Assembly (NCBI GenBank): GCA_027605045.1
Contig: JAQFWX010000004.1
Span: 124,001-188,000 of the forward strand
DNA from: Phallus indusiatus
Lineage: Eukaryota; Basidiomycota; Agaricomycetes; Phallales; Phallaceae
DNA: 64,000 nucleotides
Direction of reading: 5' to 3'
Part shown: in pieces, positions 1 to 10,520 of the stretch
Layout of the letters: each line of letters opens with the position of its first letter
How positions within the stretch are numbered: position 1 is the first letter of the stretch
The notes under the pieces: model-generated
What the model was told of the DNA's origin: nothing
What the model saw: the letters and a program-made list of their open reading frames with translations, nothing else
The model's database searches: none
Made by a program: the position numbers and the translations under genes

Positions 1-116
1 TGATTATTTATGTTTAATGTGGAATTTAGAATATCAAGAGAAATTGATTTTGTCCCGTCTGCACTCTATTCTGGGATAAACGGAACAATTGTGCCATAAA
101 CGGACGCCCCGACATG

Positions 117-190
117 TGTCGTATGGCTCAAGGGTTCGGGCGCTTGAGTGCCGACCTCGTGGGTCGCGGGTTCGAATGCGGATGTTGCAT
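117..190 (+). repeat. tRNA-like segment (possible SINE head or tRNA relic)
   Basis: An A-box-like sequence TGGCTCAAGGG at 124-134 is followed 35 nt later by a B-box-like sequence GGTTCGAATG at 169-178, the spacing of an internal RNA polymerase III promoter. No complete cloverleaf forms; the T-arm pairs only through CGC/GCG. I read it as a tRNA-derived element or a decayed tRNA rather than a working tRNA gene. No target-site duplication was identified. Confidence 0.4.
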
Positions 191-324
191 TTTGCTTCAA
201 TTTTGTTTCACAAAACGATACTCTTAAATTTGTGCTATGGAATCTATTCAGCAGTTCTACAAACAATTTCAGCGGAAATAAGCGCTGTTTTGAGGTTTAT
301 AGCCAACAGGCAAAAAACAGGCCT

Positions 325-405
325 CAAGGAGAATTGAACCGCCGGGTCGACAAAAACAGAATTCCCACGCACTGCATACGTACCACTAAGACACACACAC
401 ATCAC
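325..405 (-). repeat. tRNA-like segment on the opposite strand
   Basis: On the minus strand, TTAGTGGTACG (complement of 379-389) resembles an A box and GGTTCAATTC (complement of about 331-340) resembles a B box, about 40 nt apart. The segment faces the tRNA-like segment at 117-190, with about 135 bp of AT-rich sequence between them. A short CA run (391-400) sits at its 5' side. It is probably part of a tRNA-derived repeat. The acceptor and T stems are too poor for a functional tRNA. Confidence 0.35.
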
Positions 406-858
406 GGAATTTGGTCGCAATTTCTCTTATTTATAGCTATAATAACCAGCGTAATAAATATAGTCCAAAAAAACATCCATGGCTCAAGTGTTTTTGAGTT
501 ATTGACAGAAGATGAATAAAAAATATAAAAGGACATATGCTTCATTAGCTAATTATTTATGATTACTAACAAAAAATAAAAAATAAAAAGCAATATGCTG
601 TGACGTGTGACATGGCAGTAACAGCGGCAAATTACTGCCGAGCTGCCGCCATATAGCCAGGTTCCCGGTATGGTTGCTGCTGACCAAGCTCAGTGTTCGA
701 GCTTGGTTACCTTGTTCTGCTTCTGCTTCTGTTCTGCTTCTCCAAGTTTTTGGTTCATCGATGAAATTGTGTGACTATTGCCAGTCACATCGCTGATCAG
801 TAAACCCTTCTACTAAGTTCAACTTCAAGAGTCGACTCTCCAAAGTACTACTGCAGCC
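406..858. other. intergenic, upstream of the 859 gene
   Basis: AT-rich with no supported gene. It contains a short C/T-rich repeat of ttctgcttctg type near 715-740, just before the presumed 5' UTR of the next gene. Confidence 0.5.
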
Positions 859-2241
859 ATGACTACCCCCGTGGGTCAAATCGCCGACGTAGACATCTCC
901 AGCTCAGACGACCAAAATGACTTGTCTAATCATCTTCCAAAAGCAAGAGAGCTGCCTTCCAAATATGTATTCAGAAACCCTTTTGCGTCACGCATCCATC
1001 GTATCACAAACCTCGATGAAACCTTGTCCCTATTGCACCAGATCAACGAATCTCAACGTTCTGACAAACGGTTACCAACGGAGATTTTACTCCGCATCAA
1101 CGATGAGGTACCCCAAAATGTGACTTTTGAAAAAATCAGGACGACTTGGAGCGCATTTCCAGGGATATATCCGAGGCGGGGGCCTTTCCATCTAGGTTTT
1201 TTCGAATACAGAGACTCCCCATTACGAGTTCAACTTGACCTGAGCGCGAGAAAGTATCTTCCATTACAGCATATGGAGTCTCTCCATCCAGACCTTCCCT
1301 TCATGCCGAGATTTTTCCCTTATCATCCCGGCACTTCCATCGAAGAGTTGTATTGTCAGGTATCATCTGCTGATATTCTGTATCGTCTGCGATGCTATTT
1401 CCCAGAGATTACCATTGACTCAGACCTGGATCGCTACAAATGCGTATGGAAGGTTTATATCAGACATAACCAAACCGGGATGCTTCTGTTGTTTTTGGAC
1501 AACAAAGCCGCAGCGGAGGTCCATATTCACTATGATGAAGAGAGCAAATATCAAGGAGGACTCGACGACGACACAAAAAAGGAAGTAGAAGAAGCTTTTT
1601 TGGCTGACGGTATCGAATTCCTGAACTCACTTTTCGGAACGCGGGATGGGAGTAGACGGATGTTGTTTTACCATCCATTCGCAGACGCAGACTTTCCTAC
1701 TGACGACGAACGTTACACTGCTGTCCCTATTGATTATACACTGCCCCGATGTAATGAAAGGATCAGCTCAGATATGGAGGACCCTGAAGCCGAAGCCCCT
1801 GGATTCAGGTTTGACGTTTACGAACCTTGGCGTACCACAAACGTTTCCGATTCCGACCTCTCATCTTTCCGTTCTATTCTCCAAGAGTTGAAGTATGACA
1901 TTCCCTCTAGAAAAGTCAAACGCTTAAACGGTACCTCCGATTTAACTACTGTCATTTCCTCTCCACTCCTTTTCTACCGTCTCATATGCAAATTCATGCT
2001 CGGGCGAACCCATACTAACATCAACCAAACACCCCCGATAACCAGTGTTTGGCAGATTCAGCTTGTTCATAGAACCGCAGGTGCTTCAATTATCTTTATG
2101 GATAACTATGGAGTGTTCGATATCCGAGCCGATGAAAAAGCGAAGGAAGTGATGAGTGATATAGTAGGTTTAGTAGAAGGACTTTGTAGTGACAGTTGCA
2201 CGCATCCATATGACTATGTCCTGGCCGGGTGTGTCGCATGA
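859..2241 (+). CDS. orphan protein with two copies of one domain (460 aa)
   Basis: Single-exon gene; the start sits in a good context (gccATGAC). No enzymatic family was recognised. What can be seen is an internal duplication. Unit A (about residues 168-275) and unit B (about 367-458) each run LYRLRC/FYRLIC, then VWKVYIRHNQTG/VWQIQLVHRTAG, then LLFLDN/IIFMDN, then a charged helix, and end near HPF or HPYD. The last residues, HPYDYVLAGCVA, resemble a C-terminal motif I recall from agaricomycete hypothetical proteins; that is memory, not a search. There is no signal peptide or membrane segment, so it is probably intracellular. A decayed relative of the C-terminal half lies at about 51.98-52.42 kb. 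Function unknown. Confidence 0.85.
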   Translation: MTTPVGQIADVDISSSDDQNDLSNHLPKARELPSKYVFRNPFASRIHRITNLDETLSLLHQINESQRSDKRLPTEILLRINDEVPQNVTFEKIRTTWSAFPGIYPRRGPFHLGFFEYRDSPLRVQLDLSARKYLPLQHMESLHPDLPFMPRFFPYHPGTSIEELYCQVSSADILYRLRCYFPEITIDSDLDRYKCVWKVYIRHNQTGMLLLFLDNKAAAEVHIHYDEESKYQGGLDDDTKKEVEEAFLADGIEFLNSLFGTRDGSRRMLFYHPFADADFPTDDERYTAVPIDYTLPRCNERISSDMEDPEAEAPGFRFDVYEPWRTTNVSDSDLSSFRSILQELKYDIPSRKVKRLNGTSDLTTVISSPLLFYRLICKFMLGRTHTNINQTPPITSVWQIQLVHRTAGASIIFMDNYGVFDIRADEKAKEVMSDIVGLVEGLCSDSCTHPYDYVLAGCVA

Positions 2242-2943
2242 CGTGAGTGAACAGTTTCAAAGTACTGCTACATGTGTATAAGACAGTGACCAAACATAGT
2301 ATTGATGTATTTTCCGTCGTTTGTATTTTATATCGTATCGACTATTGGCTCTACTAGCATTAGTCGATCAAGAGCATCTCAGTGTGTCGGAAAGCGCGCG
2401 AATGAGTCTTCCGGCGTACTGAAAGAAACATCCAACACTGAAAACACATGTGACCAGATTCTATCAATAACCCCTCAAAGTTGTATTTACGCATAAACCC
2501 CCGTTATAAACATTGGGTGCAGATTTCAGCGTTCGCGATGCAGCCCAAGAATTCCGCAATTATTTAGCTGGCCCCTTGAGGCCGGAGTCCTTGATTTGTC
2601 AACGAGAAAAGATCCGATAATTGTTGCACGTCTTCGAATCGGGACACTGACCCAATGGACTGCCGTCCATCTGAGGGTTACTCACAAGATCAGGATTGGA
2701 GTCTCGAAGGTAATTGCTTATTTGATTAATGTCCACCTCTAAGGCGGTGTCCATAATACAGAGCGCGCCATTAATATAGTGAGGGTTCCACCAGTATCTA
2801 CCCACTGAATCAAAAGATTGTCAATAATCATCTGCCAAGTAGGAATTGACCCTCGCTTGCACGATATAAATTATCGCTGTTAGCATTTCGGTGTTAGCCG
2901 GTAGAAACACTTTATGGCCCTGTGTCATGTGTACACATACAGC
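2242..2943. other. intergenic with one unassigned minus-strand ORF
   Basis: Between the 859 gene and the amidase stop. The minus strand at 2599-2805 has a 68-residue open frame containing YWWNPHYING and CPDSKTCNNY that looks more protein-like than chance. It has no evident start context or splice partners. It may be a relic exon of a lost gene downstream of the amidase. Not assigned. Confidence 0.3.
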
Positions 2944-5022
2944 TTATTTTGTTATAACGTCTCTCAACTGAGTCCTAGGTATAGCCTCAGGATACGCTTT
3001 CCTCGCTAGTCTCGTATGAGTTGCTTGTTCGAAGGCGAATGCGAGACGTATAAGATTGAACTCGTCGAATGCTGTCCCGATAAAAGAAAGCCCTAATGGC
3101 ACATTAGGGGCAGGGTAAATCGTTAACGGCCCTGCTGAACGAATGGTGACCTCCTCGGGATAAAAGCCCATGGGGACAGTAATCATCGGGTAGCCTGCGA
3201 TAGCAGCAGGAATAGTTGAAAAACCGGGCGCGGGGAGAACGAGGGCATCTAGTTTAAATTTTTGGAGTGCTGCATCAATGCCTTGGGTACGCCCGTACTT
3301 GTGATTTTCAGCTAGGGATTCGTAGTATATCGCATCTCGTCCGGTTGTTAATTCTCCGGCGATCAGACTAGTATTTAAGTACAAATCAGCTCATCTGGGA
3401 GGGGTAGAAAAATTATGAGGAGGTATACAGCGATTGGTCTTCGAAACCTGGTGGCTTTTCCTCATCCGGATGAGCATTGTTGAAAGCTATAATTTCCTGT
3501 GATGTTATACATTGATCGCAAGCTTTATCCCATCATAAATAAGCCGCTCGCCTCTAATGATTGCACGCCGCTTGGATTCTTTATCAATCTGGCCAAATAT
3601 TCGTTGATTTGGATCTTCGTGATAAAGACTTAGCAGAAAGCGTCGGCGTGGAAGTGAAGAAAATACTTTAAAGTCGACATTAGCAACACGTGTTTCGCTA
3701 GTCGTATATCCAAATGCAAACTCTTCTGCGCTTGGAAGGTCAGCTGGATCAACGATTATCGCACCCAGGGATCGAATGACATCGAGAGCTTTCTCGAATA
3801 TTATGTTGACACTGGGGTCGTTTCCCGTTATACTGTCGTTTAAAAAGACACGTCGGGGTACGCCGATCCGTTTTCCCTAAAGCAACTCAATAGACCTGCT
3901 CAGAGACAACGATGATTTCATACCTGTAGACCATGCTTATTTAGTGCCCTTGTATAATCAGGTATCACATGCGGTTGGGCAAGAGTGAAATTATCAGCGG
4001 GATCACGACCAGCTATAACACCCAAGACAATGGCCGCACTCGCTACGGATTGTGTTATTGGTCCAACTGTGTCCAGATTTCTAGAAATGGGTACGACTGA
4101 TACAATAATAAAGTGAGTTCAAGAAGAGGGATCATCGAATATGTGCTGTTTACCACCAGATCGTGAGGTCAAGCCCACAGTAGGCTTGATGCCAACCACA
4201 TTATTATGACTGGCTGGGCATATGATACTTCCATCCGTTTCGCCTCCAAGGGTTACGGTAGCTAAACCGATAGCAGCAGCGACGCCTGATCCAGAACTAC
4301 TCCCACAAGGGTCTGCATTTGGGAAGTAGGGGTTGGTTGTCTGGCCACCTCGGCCTGACCATCCAGAAGCTAAAATTCCCCGGTTGTGTCCCCATTCGCA
4401 CGGGTTAGTTTTGCCTGCGAAAGGAAAAAGATACGTTGTAAATGTATCTAGCAGAACCTTCAATATATATATGTATATATATAATTACCTAGTATGATAG
4501 CGCCTGCTTTCAGAAGCTGTGATACAACAAATGCATCTCCCGGGACAACTGAGTCAAGCAATGCAAATGATCCAGCCGTAGTATTCATACCCCTTGAAGC
4601 CACTGTTGCAATGGTGTCTTTAACGAGAACGGGAATACCATGCAGCGCTCCTCTCGGTCCTCTCGTCTCGCGCTCAAGATCAAGCTTAGCAGCTTCTTCT
4701 AGCGCAGAAGGATTGGTTTCTAAAACGGCACGAAGTGAAGCACCTTGTGTATTGACTTCATCGATACGTGCAAGGTACGCCTAAACAACAAGGTGTGTCA
4801 AATGAGTTGGATTCAAGGGTTTCACCAATTACGTACCTTCACAAGGTCAACGCTGGTGAATAAACCTTCTTCCAATCCATTTTGTATCTCCAGAATACCG
4901 GCCTCGTATAAATCCGGGAGCGTCAAGTTTCCAGGGGAATGGCTATCGAGTTTGCAAAACGGACTGAAAAGATTGGATAAAGTTTGAAACCAGTATAGAA
5001 CCACCCATGCTCCAACTCGCAT
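2944..5022 (-). CDS. amidase-signature hydrolase, 8 exons (558 aa)
   Basis: Amidase-signature enzyme, expected to hydrolyse a C-N amide bond; substrate unknown. Exons on the complement: 4837-5022, 4489-4780, 4154-4414, 3924-4096, 3667-3876, 3552-3614, 3429-3496, 2944-3367. Seen directly: HGIPVLVKDT with the catalytic Lys near residue 116, the Ser-rich loop GSSSGSG near 197-203 (cis-Ser), and GGETDGSIICP with the nucleophile near Ser222, followed by VGIKPTVGL. Length fits fungal amidases. The hydrophobic N terminus (residues 5-20) could be a signal or anchor. The start at 5022 is the best available, but an upstream spliced start is possible. The intron at 3497-3551 has a GC donor. The gene is divergent from the UstYa-like gene at 5204, with only 181 bp between the start codons, so the two may share control. 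Confidence 0.85.
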
Positions 5023-5203
5023 TCGGAATGGCTAAAGTACTCAAGATCAATTGATCCAAATTTATCTATAGTTATTAATTGTGCTCGAATGAGCAAGCAA
5101 GCACGATCCTTTGACTGAAGACCAGACAACCCAAAGGTGGCAAAGAGACTTGTGACAAATACGTGACGGCGTGACTAACGCTTACTTTGAGTCGACCCTG
5201 ACG
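5023..5203. promoter_or_regulatory. short divergent promoter between amidase and UstYa-like gene
   Basis: Only 181 bp separate the two start codons, which point outward, so this interval must carry both 5' UTRs and at least the core of both promoters. No individual operator was identified. Shared regulation is an inference from spacing. Confidence 0.5.
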
Positions 5204-5952
5204 ATGGCCCAGCACTCACCGTCAACGTTCACCTATGAAAGATACATACTTATTTTTTTCTTATCATTGATCTTTATCGCACTTCCCATACTAGGGTATT
5301 ACGACTTTCATCGAGATGATAATCCGAATTTCTCCAAAGGTGCGCATCTCAATCTTGATGACCTTGTTTACTAGGCACACCCCCGGCGGGCTGACTGTTA
5401 TTTTTTTCTTCTCATTATTCGACATCTATATAGTACGCACAGTAAAATCTGGTCTAGCACCACAGTGGCGTCTTCCAGAATCTCAATACGTCAAAATGCT
5501 CATCCAGGACTCGGTGCATTACAACACTACCATGCCACAGAGCGCTGAAGAGTTCAAACGTTTGCTTCCTTCGGGAGGTCACCAAGTTCACATTGAGGAC
5601 AGCGAGCTAGGACACGAGGGACCCTACACTGTGGCGCTGTTTCATCAGCTGAAGTGTCTTGATATTATCAGTCAAGCATATCGCACGCAAAGCTATCCTG
5701 GCGAACTGGAGCGACACTGTCTAAATTATTTACGACAGTCTGTTTTGTGTATTGCGGATAATAGGCTAGAAAGCGTCAGGTCGCCTGTTGGGCCTAGGTA
5801 CGTGATTTATTTATTCTCAAGAGCAGAGAGCTTACTCAAGTGTTGTTGATAGGATTGTAAGCTTTTCTTCGGATTATATTTGTAAAGATTGGTCCGTTAT
5901 TTATGATGCTGCTGAAACTAATCATAAAGCATACAAAGATGTGGGTATGTGA
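5204..5952 (+). CDS. UstYa/DUF3328-like protein with degenerate HxxHC motifs, 3 exons (199 aa)
   Basis: Exons 5204-5339, 5434-5797 and 5853-5952. An N-terminal membrane anchor (residues 12-32, YILIFFLSLIFIALPILGYY) precedes a DUF3328 domain. UstYa proteins in ascomycetes oxidise or cyclise ribosomal peptides (ustiloxin, cyclochlorotine) and carry two HxxHC motifs. Here both sites are altered: HQLKC at about 116-120 and LERHC at about 137-141, each lacking one His. The context CLNYLRQSVLC and the late CKDWS match the family. The start at 5204 (acgATGGcc) is preferred to an in-frame ATG at 5171. A donor-like GTATGTG at the stop leaves room for one more 3' exon. Convergent with the next UstYa-like gene. 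The loss of His may mean reduced or different activity. Confidence 0.75.
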
Positions 5953-6094
5953 TACTGCAATCGTGTATTTATTACTTAAACATAAATATATTATTTTACA
6001 CTAATATTGGGGTTGAAAACTTTTGCTACATGTCACCGCTGATCATCTCATAGGTCTTCATCGTCAAGCTATATGAAAATGTGTCAGTCTCAGG

Positions 6095-6809
6095 TTACTG
6101 CTTACATTTTACGGCATCTCCTACCTTTGAGTTATAATCTTCAGCAAATGCCGCCCACTCAGCAGCTTTATCATCCATACCCTTGTACAAGACACTCCAA
6201 TCGCGACATTGCCTCACAAAACGAGACGGTCCTTGAAGCGTATAGTTCACCGCCATGAAATCGTACGGCTCAAGCGTTGTGTCAGCGGCACATAGGAATA
6301 ACTGACGAAGATAATGTAGGCAATGCAAAATATGATGTTCGTTTGCGTCGGCGTCGTGTGGTCTGATGAGCGCCTTGCGGAAGGTGTTAACGCAATGTAG
6401 TTCGTGGAACATATCGACTGCCATAAGACGATGTTCCGGGCCTAGACGGATATAACCCTGGTAGTTTCTGGAACGCATGGAGTTCCATTGTCGTTCGCCC
6501 AGTTCGCCATCTAAAGGGTAGTTGACTGTTTCACCGAATTCCATTTCGACGGGTGACCAGTCCACATCCCACCACGTTGGAAAATCGTTTCCGATCCATG
6601 CTGAAAACATATTTTAGATCAATGAGAACATGGCAAAATTAACAACGCTCACTATAGTCCTGCAGTTGCCTGTTGGCGCGATTATTTCGGTTGTGGAGCC
6701 ATTGCTTCGCCCAAAGGTAAGTACAAAACCCATTCATTGATAACATTATGCATAATAGAGTGATGAAAATGGCCTCTTTCTGAGACTTGGGGGCGTATGT
6801 GAACGCCAT
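6095..6809 (-). CDS. UstYa/DUF3328-like protein with intact HxxHC motifs, 2 exons (220 aa)
   Basis: Exons on the complement: 6653-6809 and 6095-6600. A membrane segment near residues 13-33 (AIFITLLCIMLSMNGFCTYLW) is followed by a DUF3328 domain. Both metal-binding motifs are complete: HELHC (about 118-122) and HILHC (about 142-146), in the usual contexts FHELHCVN and HCLHYLRQ, with CRDWS downstream. It should be a membrane-anchored oxidase-like protein of the UstYa family; the substrate is unknown. It lies tail to tail with the degenerate relative at 5204. The 3' end is open to question, because GTAAGC just before the stop could be a donor for a further short exon. Confidence 0.8.
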
Positions 6810-8873
6810 AACTACGTTACTACTGTTGAGGCGAATGGAAAGTCCTCTTTACTGACGAGGCTCTGGCGCTGAGAACCGCCCACTTTACCACGCTAGTCTA
6901 CCCCGCTTACTTCCAACCATCATGCATCTATCTCTATATATCGTTACATTTATACTAGACTTACCGAAACCATTCAGCCTCAAATCATTATGAATATGTG
7001 AGGTGTGCGATCGCCCTTTTTGCTCTAGCTGCTCGTATACATGTCGTTACAGTTACTGTGTGGCGCGACGTCGGTACGCAAGTAATCATGATAATCATTG
7101 GTTGATAGAGATTGCTGTGCCAGTGTTGTTTGAAAAAAAAAGGAAGTTCGGATAATCAACAGTGCTGATAGATTTTTTTCATTTCATCTGTTCATCAACA
7201 ACGCAGTTTTGACCGTTTCACGTGTATCAAATATATACAAACCATCTTTGCTCGCTGAATTTGAAATTTGGCCACTTGATTACAGGCGAAGAACTATCAA
7301 TAGAATTTCGTAGGAATATAAATTTCAATATCGCGTAGGCAGTTGTGATATCAAGTATTCAAAATTGTAATTGAGTAGTAATACACATATCTGAATTAGA
7401 ACCATATGTGCATGGGTATCGGTAATTCTAGGTGACTGGAGGCTGGCAGCTTGCGACTTCAATCCGTCCGCCAACCTAACATTGATGCTATTTTGATAAT
7501 ACGCACTAGGATCAAGGAGCTCAAATTTACAAGATCAATGTTCCAAAATTTACGATTACTATCTAATCTTTATTATGAACGTAGAAAAACATATATTGAG
7601 TGATCGATCACAGATAGACAAAGCACAACGCAGTCGGTTTAAAAATTGAACAGTCGATGTTCTTGGACATTCGGTACCTTTGTCGCCGCGGACGGCCTTT
7701 AGAGAGTTTATAATCAGTGTGCAGTACGGCGCATGTTTTCTCCGGTGTTTTAAGTTCATAATTCTTTTCAGAAGATCTTCTTGACTTCTTGTACCTATCT
7801 AATCGTAAACATCAGCTTCTACTTATGTTCCCACTTCCTTATCCAGAAGTTTTCTGTGAGCTTCATGTGAGATTCTCAGCAGCTAAGTCGTAGCTTTCAA
7901 ACTTTAGTTCGTGACAGGCTTTAGATAATAAAACTGTCTGGTTTAAATGATTGTGATTTTTTCTGTAGTGCTACTTTTATTAGTAGATTCTCAGGCATCG
8001 GGACAAGTTGGGGATGTATACGATGCCAGCAGGTACCACATTGAATCACATCCAAATGTAATTAATGCTAGAAATGTTCTTCTCGCCTTCGCATGTCAAC
8101 ATGTCATCCTTTGGCTGATCATGATCGACCGCTCAATTTAGATACGTTTGTGAGAAGGAATGTGGAAAATATGGATCAAAGAAGTGTCGCAAAATTTATT
8201 TTTTCTTCAACAACGGTGTTCGACGGGTCAGCAGCTCACGAGTCAGAACTGATTACTACTTTTAGTGAAATCTGGTTTTCGGGTCAAGCTCAGGATCTTT
8301 TTTAAAAAAAAGGTCCCAGGGGAAAAAGAACATTGACATCATGAGTTCAAATTACTCCGTCAGGGCCTCTCAACTTCTTATCTAAAAAAAGATTGAAATT
8401 TTCGTTTCCGTGAGCAATTTCTGGCGTCAGTTTCAAGTGGGGATCAGCATGAAAAATGTTCATTTATTACCCGGAATGGAATGATCCATAGCTTCTCTCC
8501 TTTCAGATTCTCCCTGAACATCATCAATTCTGAAGTTTTCTTTTCTCTCCTGTTTTTCAGGCACCCAGTTGGAAGCTGGGCACATAGAGAACCATCACCC
8601 GTCAACTCGAAATTCAATTCTTCCTTCGTTGCTGATTGAAGTTCAAGAATCGTATATGTATCTGAAATTTTATATGATCGAGATGTTACTTGGGATTGGA
8701 TTGCCACGACTTCGTTTCTTGAGTTTTTGTTTCTATTATTGAAATTGTTACGTTGCGGTGATTAAGGATAATATGCAGAACGAGGAATTTGAATATTCTT
8801 CTCTGTTCAAACTTTGGTAAATATTATCATTACAACAAGTTCTATCTTTTTTCGGACAACTACAAAAGAAAGG
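6810..8873. other. 2-kb intergenic stretch
   Basis: AT-rich with no ORF that resembles a known family and no convincing splice chain. Short frames at 7947-8141 and 8444-8707 have no coding character I can support. The left end should hold the promoter of the UstYa-like gene at 6809. Confidence 0.5.
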
Positions 8874-9905
8874 TCACAATTGCTTCTGCAAAACCCACAT
8901 GGGGAAGTCTGTCCCAGAGACACTACCCTCGAAATCGGTCTTGGCCTTGATAACATATCCCAACTTTTCATACTTGGAAACCTTTTTTACACAGAAATTA
9001 GGACCGTTGCCAGTGAGAGACGAATTATAATGTCCTATACATACGTTTTCGGTACTTTCAGTCTCTAAGACAAAAAGTTTTCCTGAAACTTCGGACTGGT
9101 TATCAAGTCAGCCCAATGATAAAAAAAGTTCATGCGAGTGAAATTGTTCCAACCTTGCTTTCTACCGCTTGACATAGAGCTCTTGCAACGCCTTTTCCCT
9201 GAAATTCCGGCAATACCCCTATTTGTTGTAAGTGCCATGCACCAAATTTGACTCCTTCACCCAGCCCTTCTGTCGTGAATGTTTCATACTTCGGAAGGAA
9301 CTATTTTGATCGGTCATTAATTTTGGTGGAAAAAAATAGATGCGAAGATAGATCTCACGTAGTTTACCCACCAATTCATCAAAGATTCAGGGAAGGATCC
9401 AAGTAATGCGTTAAAACCGGCTTCGCCTTGTGCGGGTCTGTTTTGTGCCCATGAATGTCCTTGAAATAGAGGAAAAATGTGTCAAAGCTCGTACGTACGT
9501 GTGCATTAAACCCGTGTTGGGTCCGAACCAAACAGCAACCCCAACAATGTCCTGATCATCAAATTTGGCAACATAAACTTCTCCGCCACCAACGAGCGCA
9601 GCTGAAATGAGCGAGTGTTGGAACGCGTACATGAAGGCGTAATCGCCCCCTATACATGCTTTCTCGAAAGTATCTAATAAAAGTGGGTCTTTTCCAATAA
9701 AGGCTGCAAGGATTCCTTGAAGGTACGAACCAATATGGAAAGCCTTTTCCAATGTTTTTGCTGCAGCATCGATTTCTTCAGCTATTTTTCAGCAGTGCGG
9801 ATTATGTTAATTACGAGGCGAAGTTGAGGACGAGTAAGTCGACAAATGGCAGTGGGACGACGTACGAGGTGGGTTTATGAGCTGTCTGACTTCTATCTTT
9901 GCCAT
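8874..9905 (-). CDS. GNAT-family N-acetyltransferase A, 6 exons (235 aa)
   Basis: Exons on the complement: 9866-9905, 9499-9781, 9359-9437, 9154-9300, 9045-9095, 8874-8981. GNAT fold acetyltransferase, expected to use acetyl-CoA; substrate unknown. Seen: the central strand pair VYVAKFDDQDIVGVAVWFGP, then WHLQQIGVLPEFQGKGVARALC, whose Q-G-K-G-V-A matches the motif A acetyl-CoA loop, then a C-terminal YEKLGY helix and TDFPMWVLQKQL. The tandem copy at 10521-11658 shares the intron positions, and exons of 147, 51, 79 and 40 bp are identical in length. That supports both models and a duplication origin. Confidence 0.85.
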
Positions 9906-10520
9906 TCTAGGGATCGAAATTACCAGTGAACTTGTAGTCCGAATAAAGGGTCTTTGCGCCAAGTCTTAGACGATTGCTGAAGAAAGTTAACGCTTCTGAT
10001 TTAGAGTACGTGCGTTTAGGATCCTTCGTAGGATAAACACATACGTAATACGGAATTTGAGCTGTATCTACTTGAAAAACCAAACGTTGACATGTGAAGT
10101 TTTTGAATTCAAGTTTGAGTCAGATATATGATAGATACAAACCTGGAATCATAGGCTGTATTGATCAAGATTACCATTAGCCGATGTTGGTTCGGGATAT
10201 AGATATTGATTGATCATTGGCCAATTGCAAGTGGCATGTTTTATTTTAGCCCCAAAGGTGAGAGAGCAAATTTAGTGCATGCGATAACAGCTGATTGGAG
10301 GAGAAATCGTCCTGTGATTCGTAAATACTTGCAGCTTTCGCACATGTGATAGTCCCCGCGGGGAAGTCGGAGGTAACGATCGTATGCTTCTTTTGCAAAA
10401 TGGAATGCGGAAGGTAGCGATAATGTGATATTGTTAGCTGTGGTTTCTCATTACCAAGATATTTTCAGATTTCAGTTGAAAGGGGGAAAGTAAAAGTAAT
10501 AAACAATATTCGTCATACAT
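9906..10520. other. spacer between the two GNAT genes
   Basis: No gene seen. It should contain the promoter and 5' UTR of GNAT A and the 3' UTR of GNAT B. Confidence 0.5.

Noticed and set aside
3497..3666. Apparent frame disruption suggesting the amidase is a pseudogene
   Set aside because: Two ordinary-sized introns (one with a GC donor) restore the conserved INEYLARL and IIAFNNAH segments in one frame.
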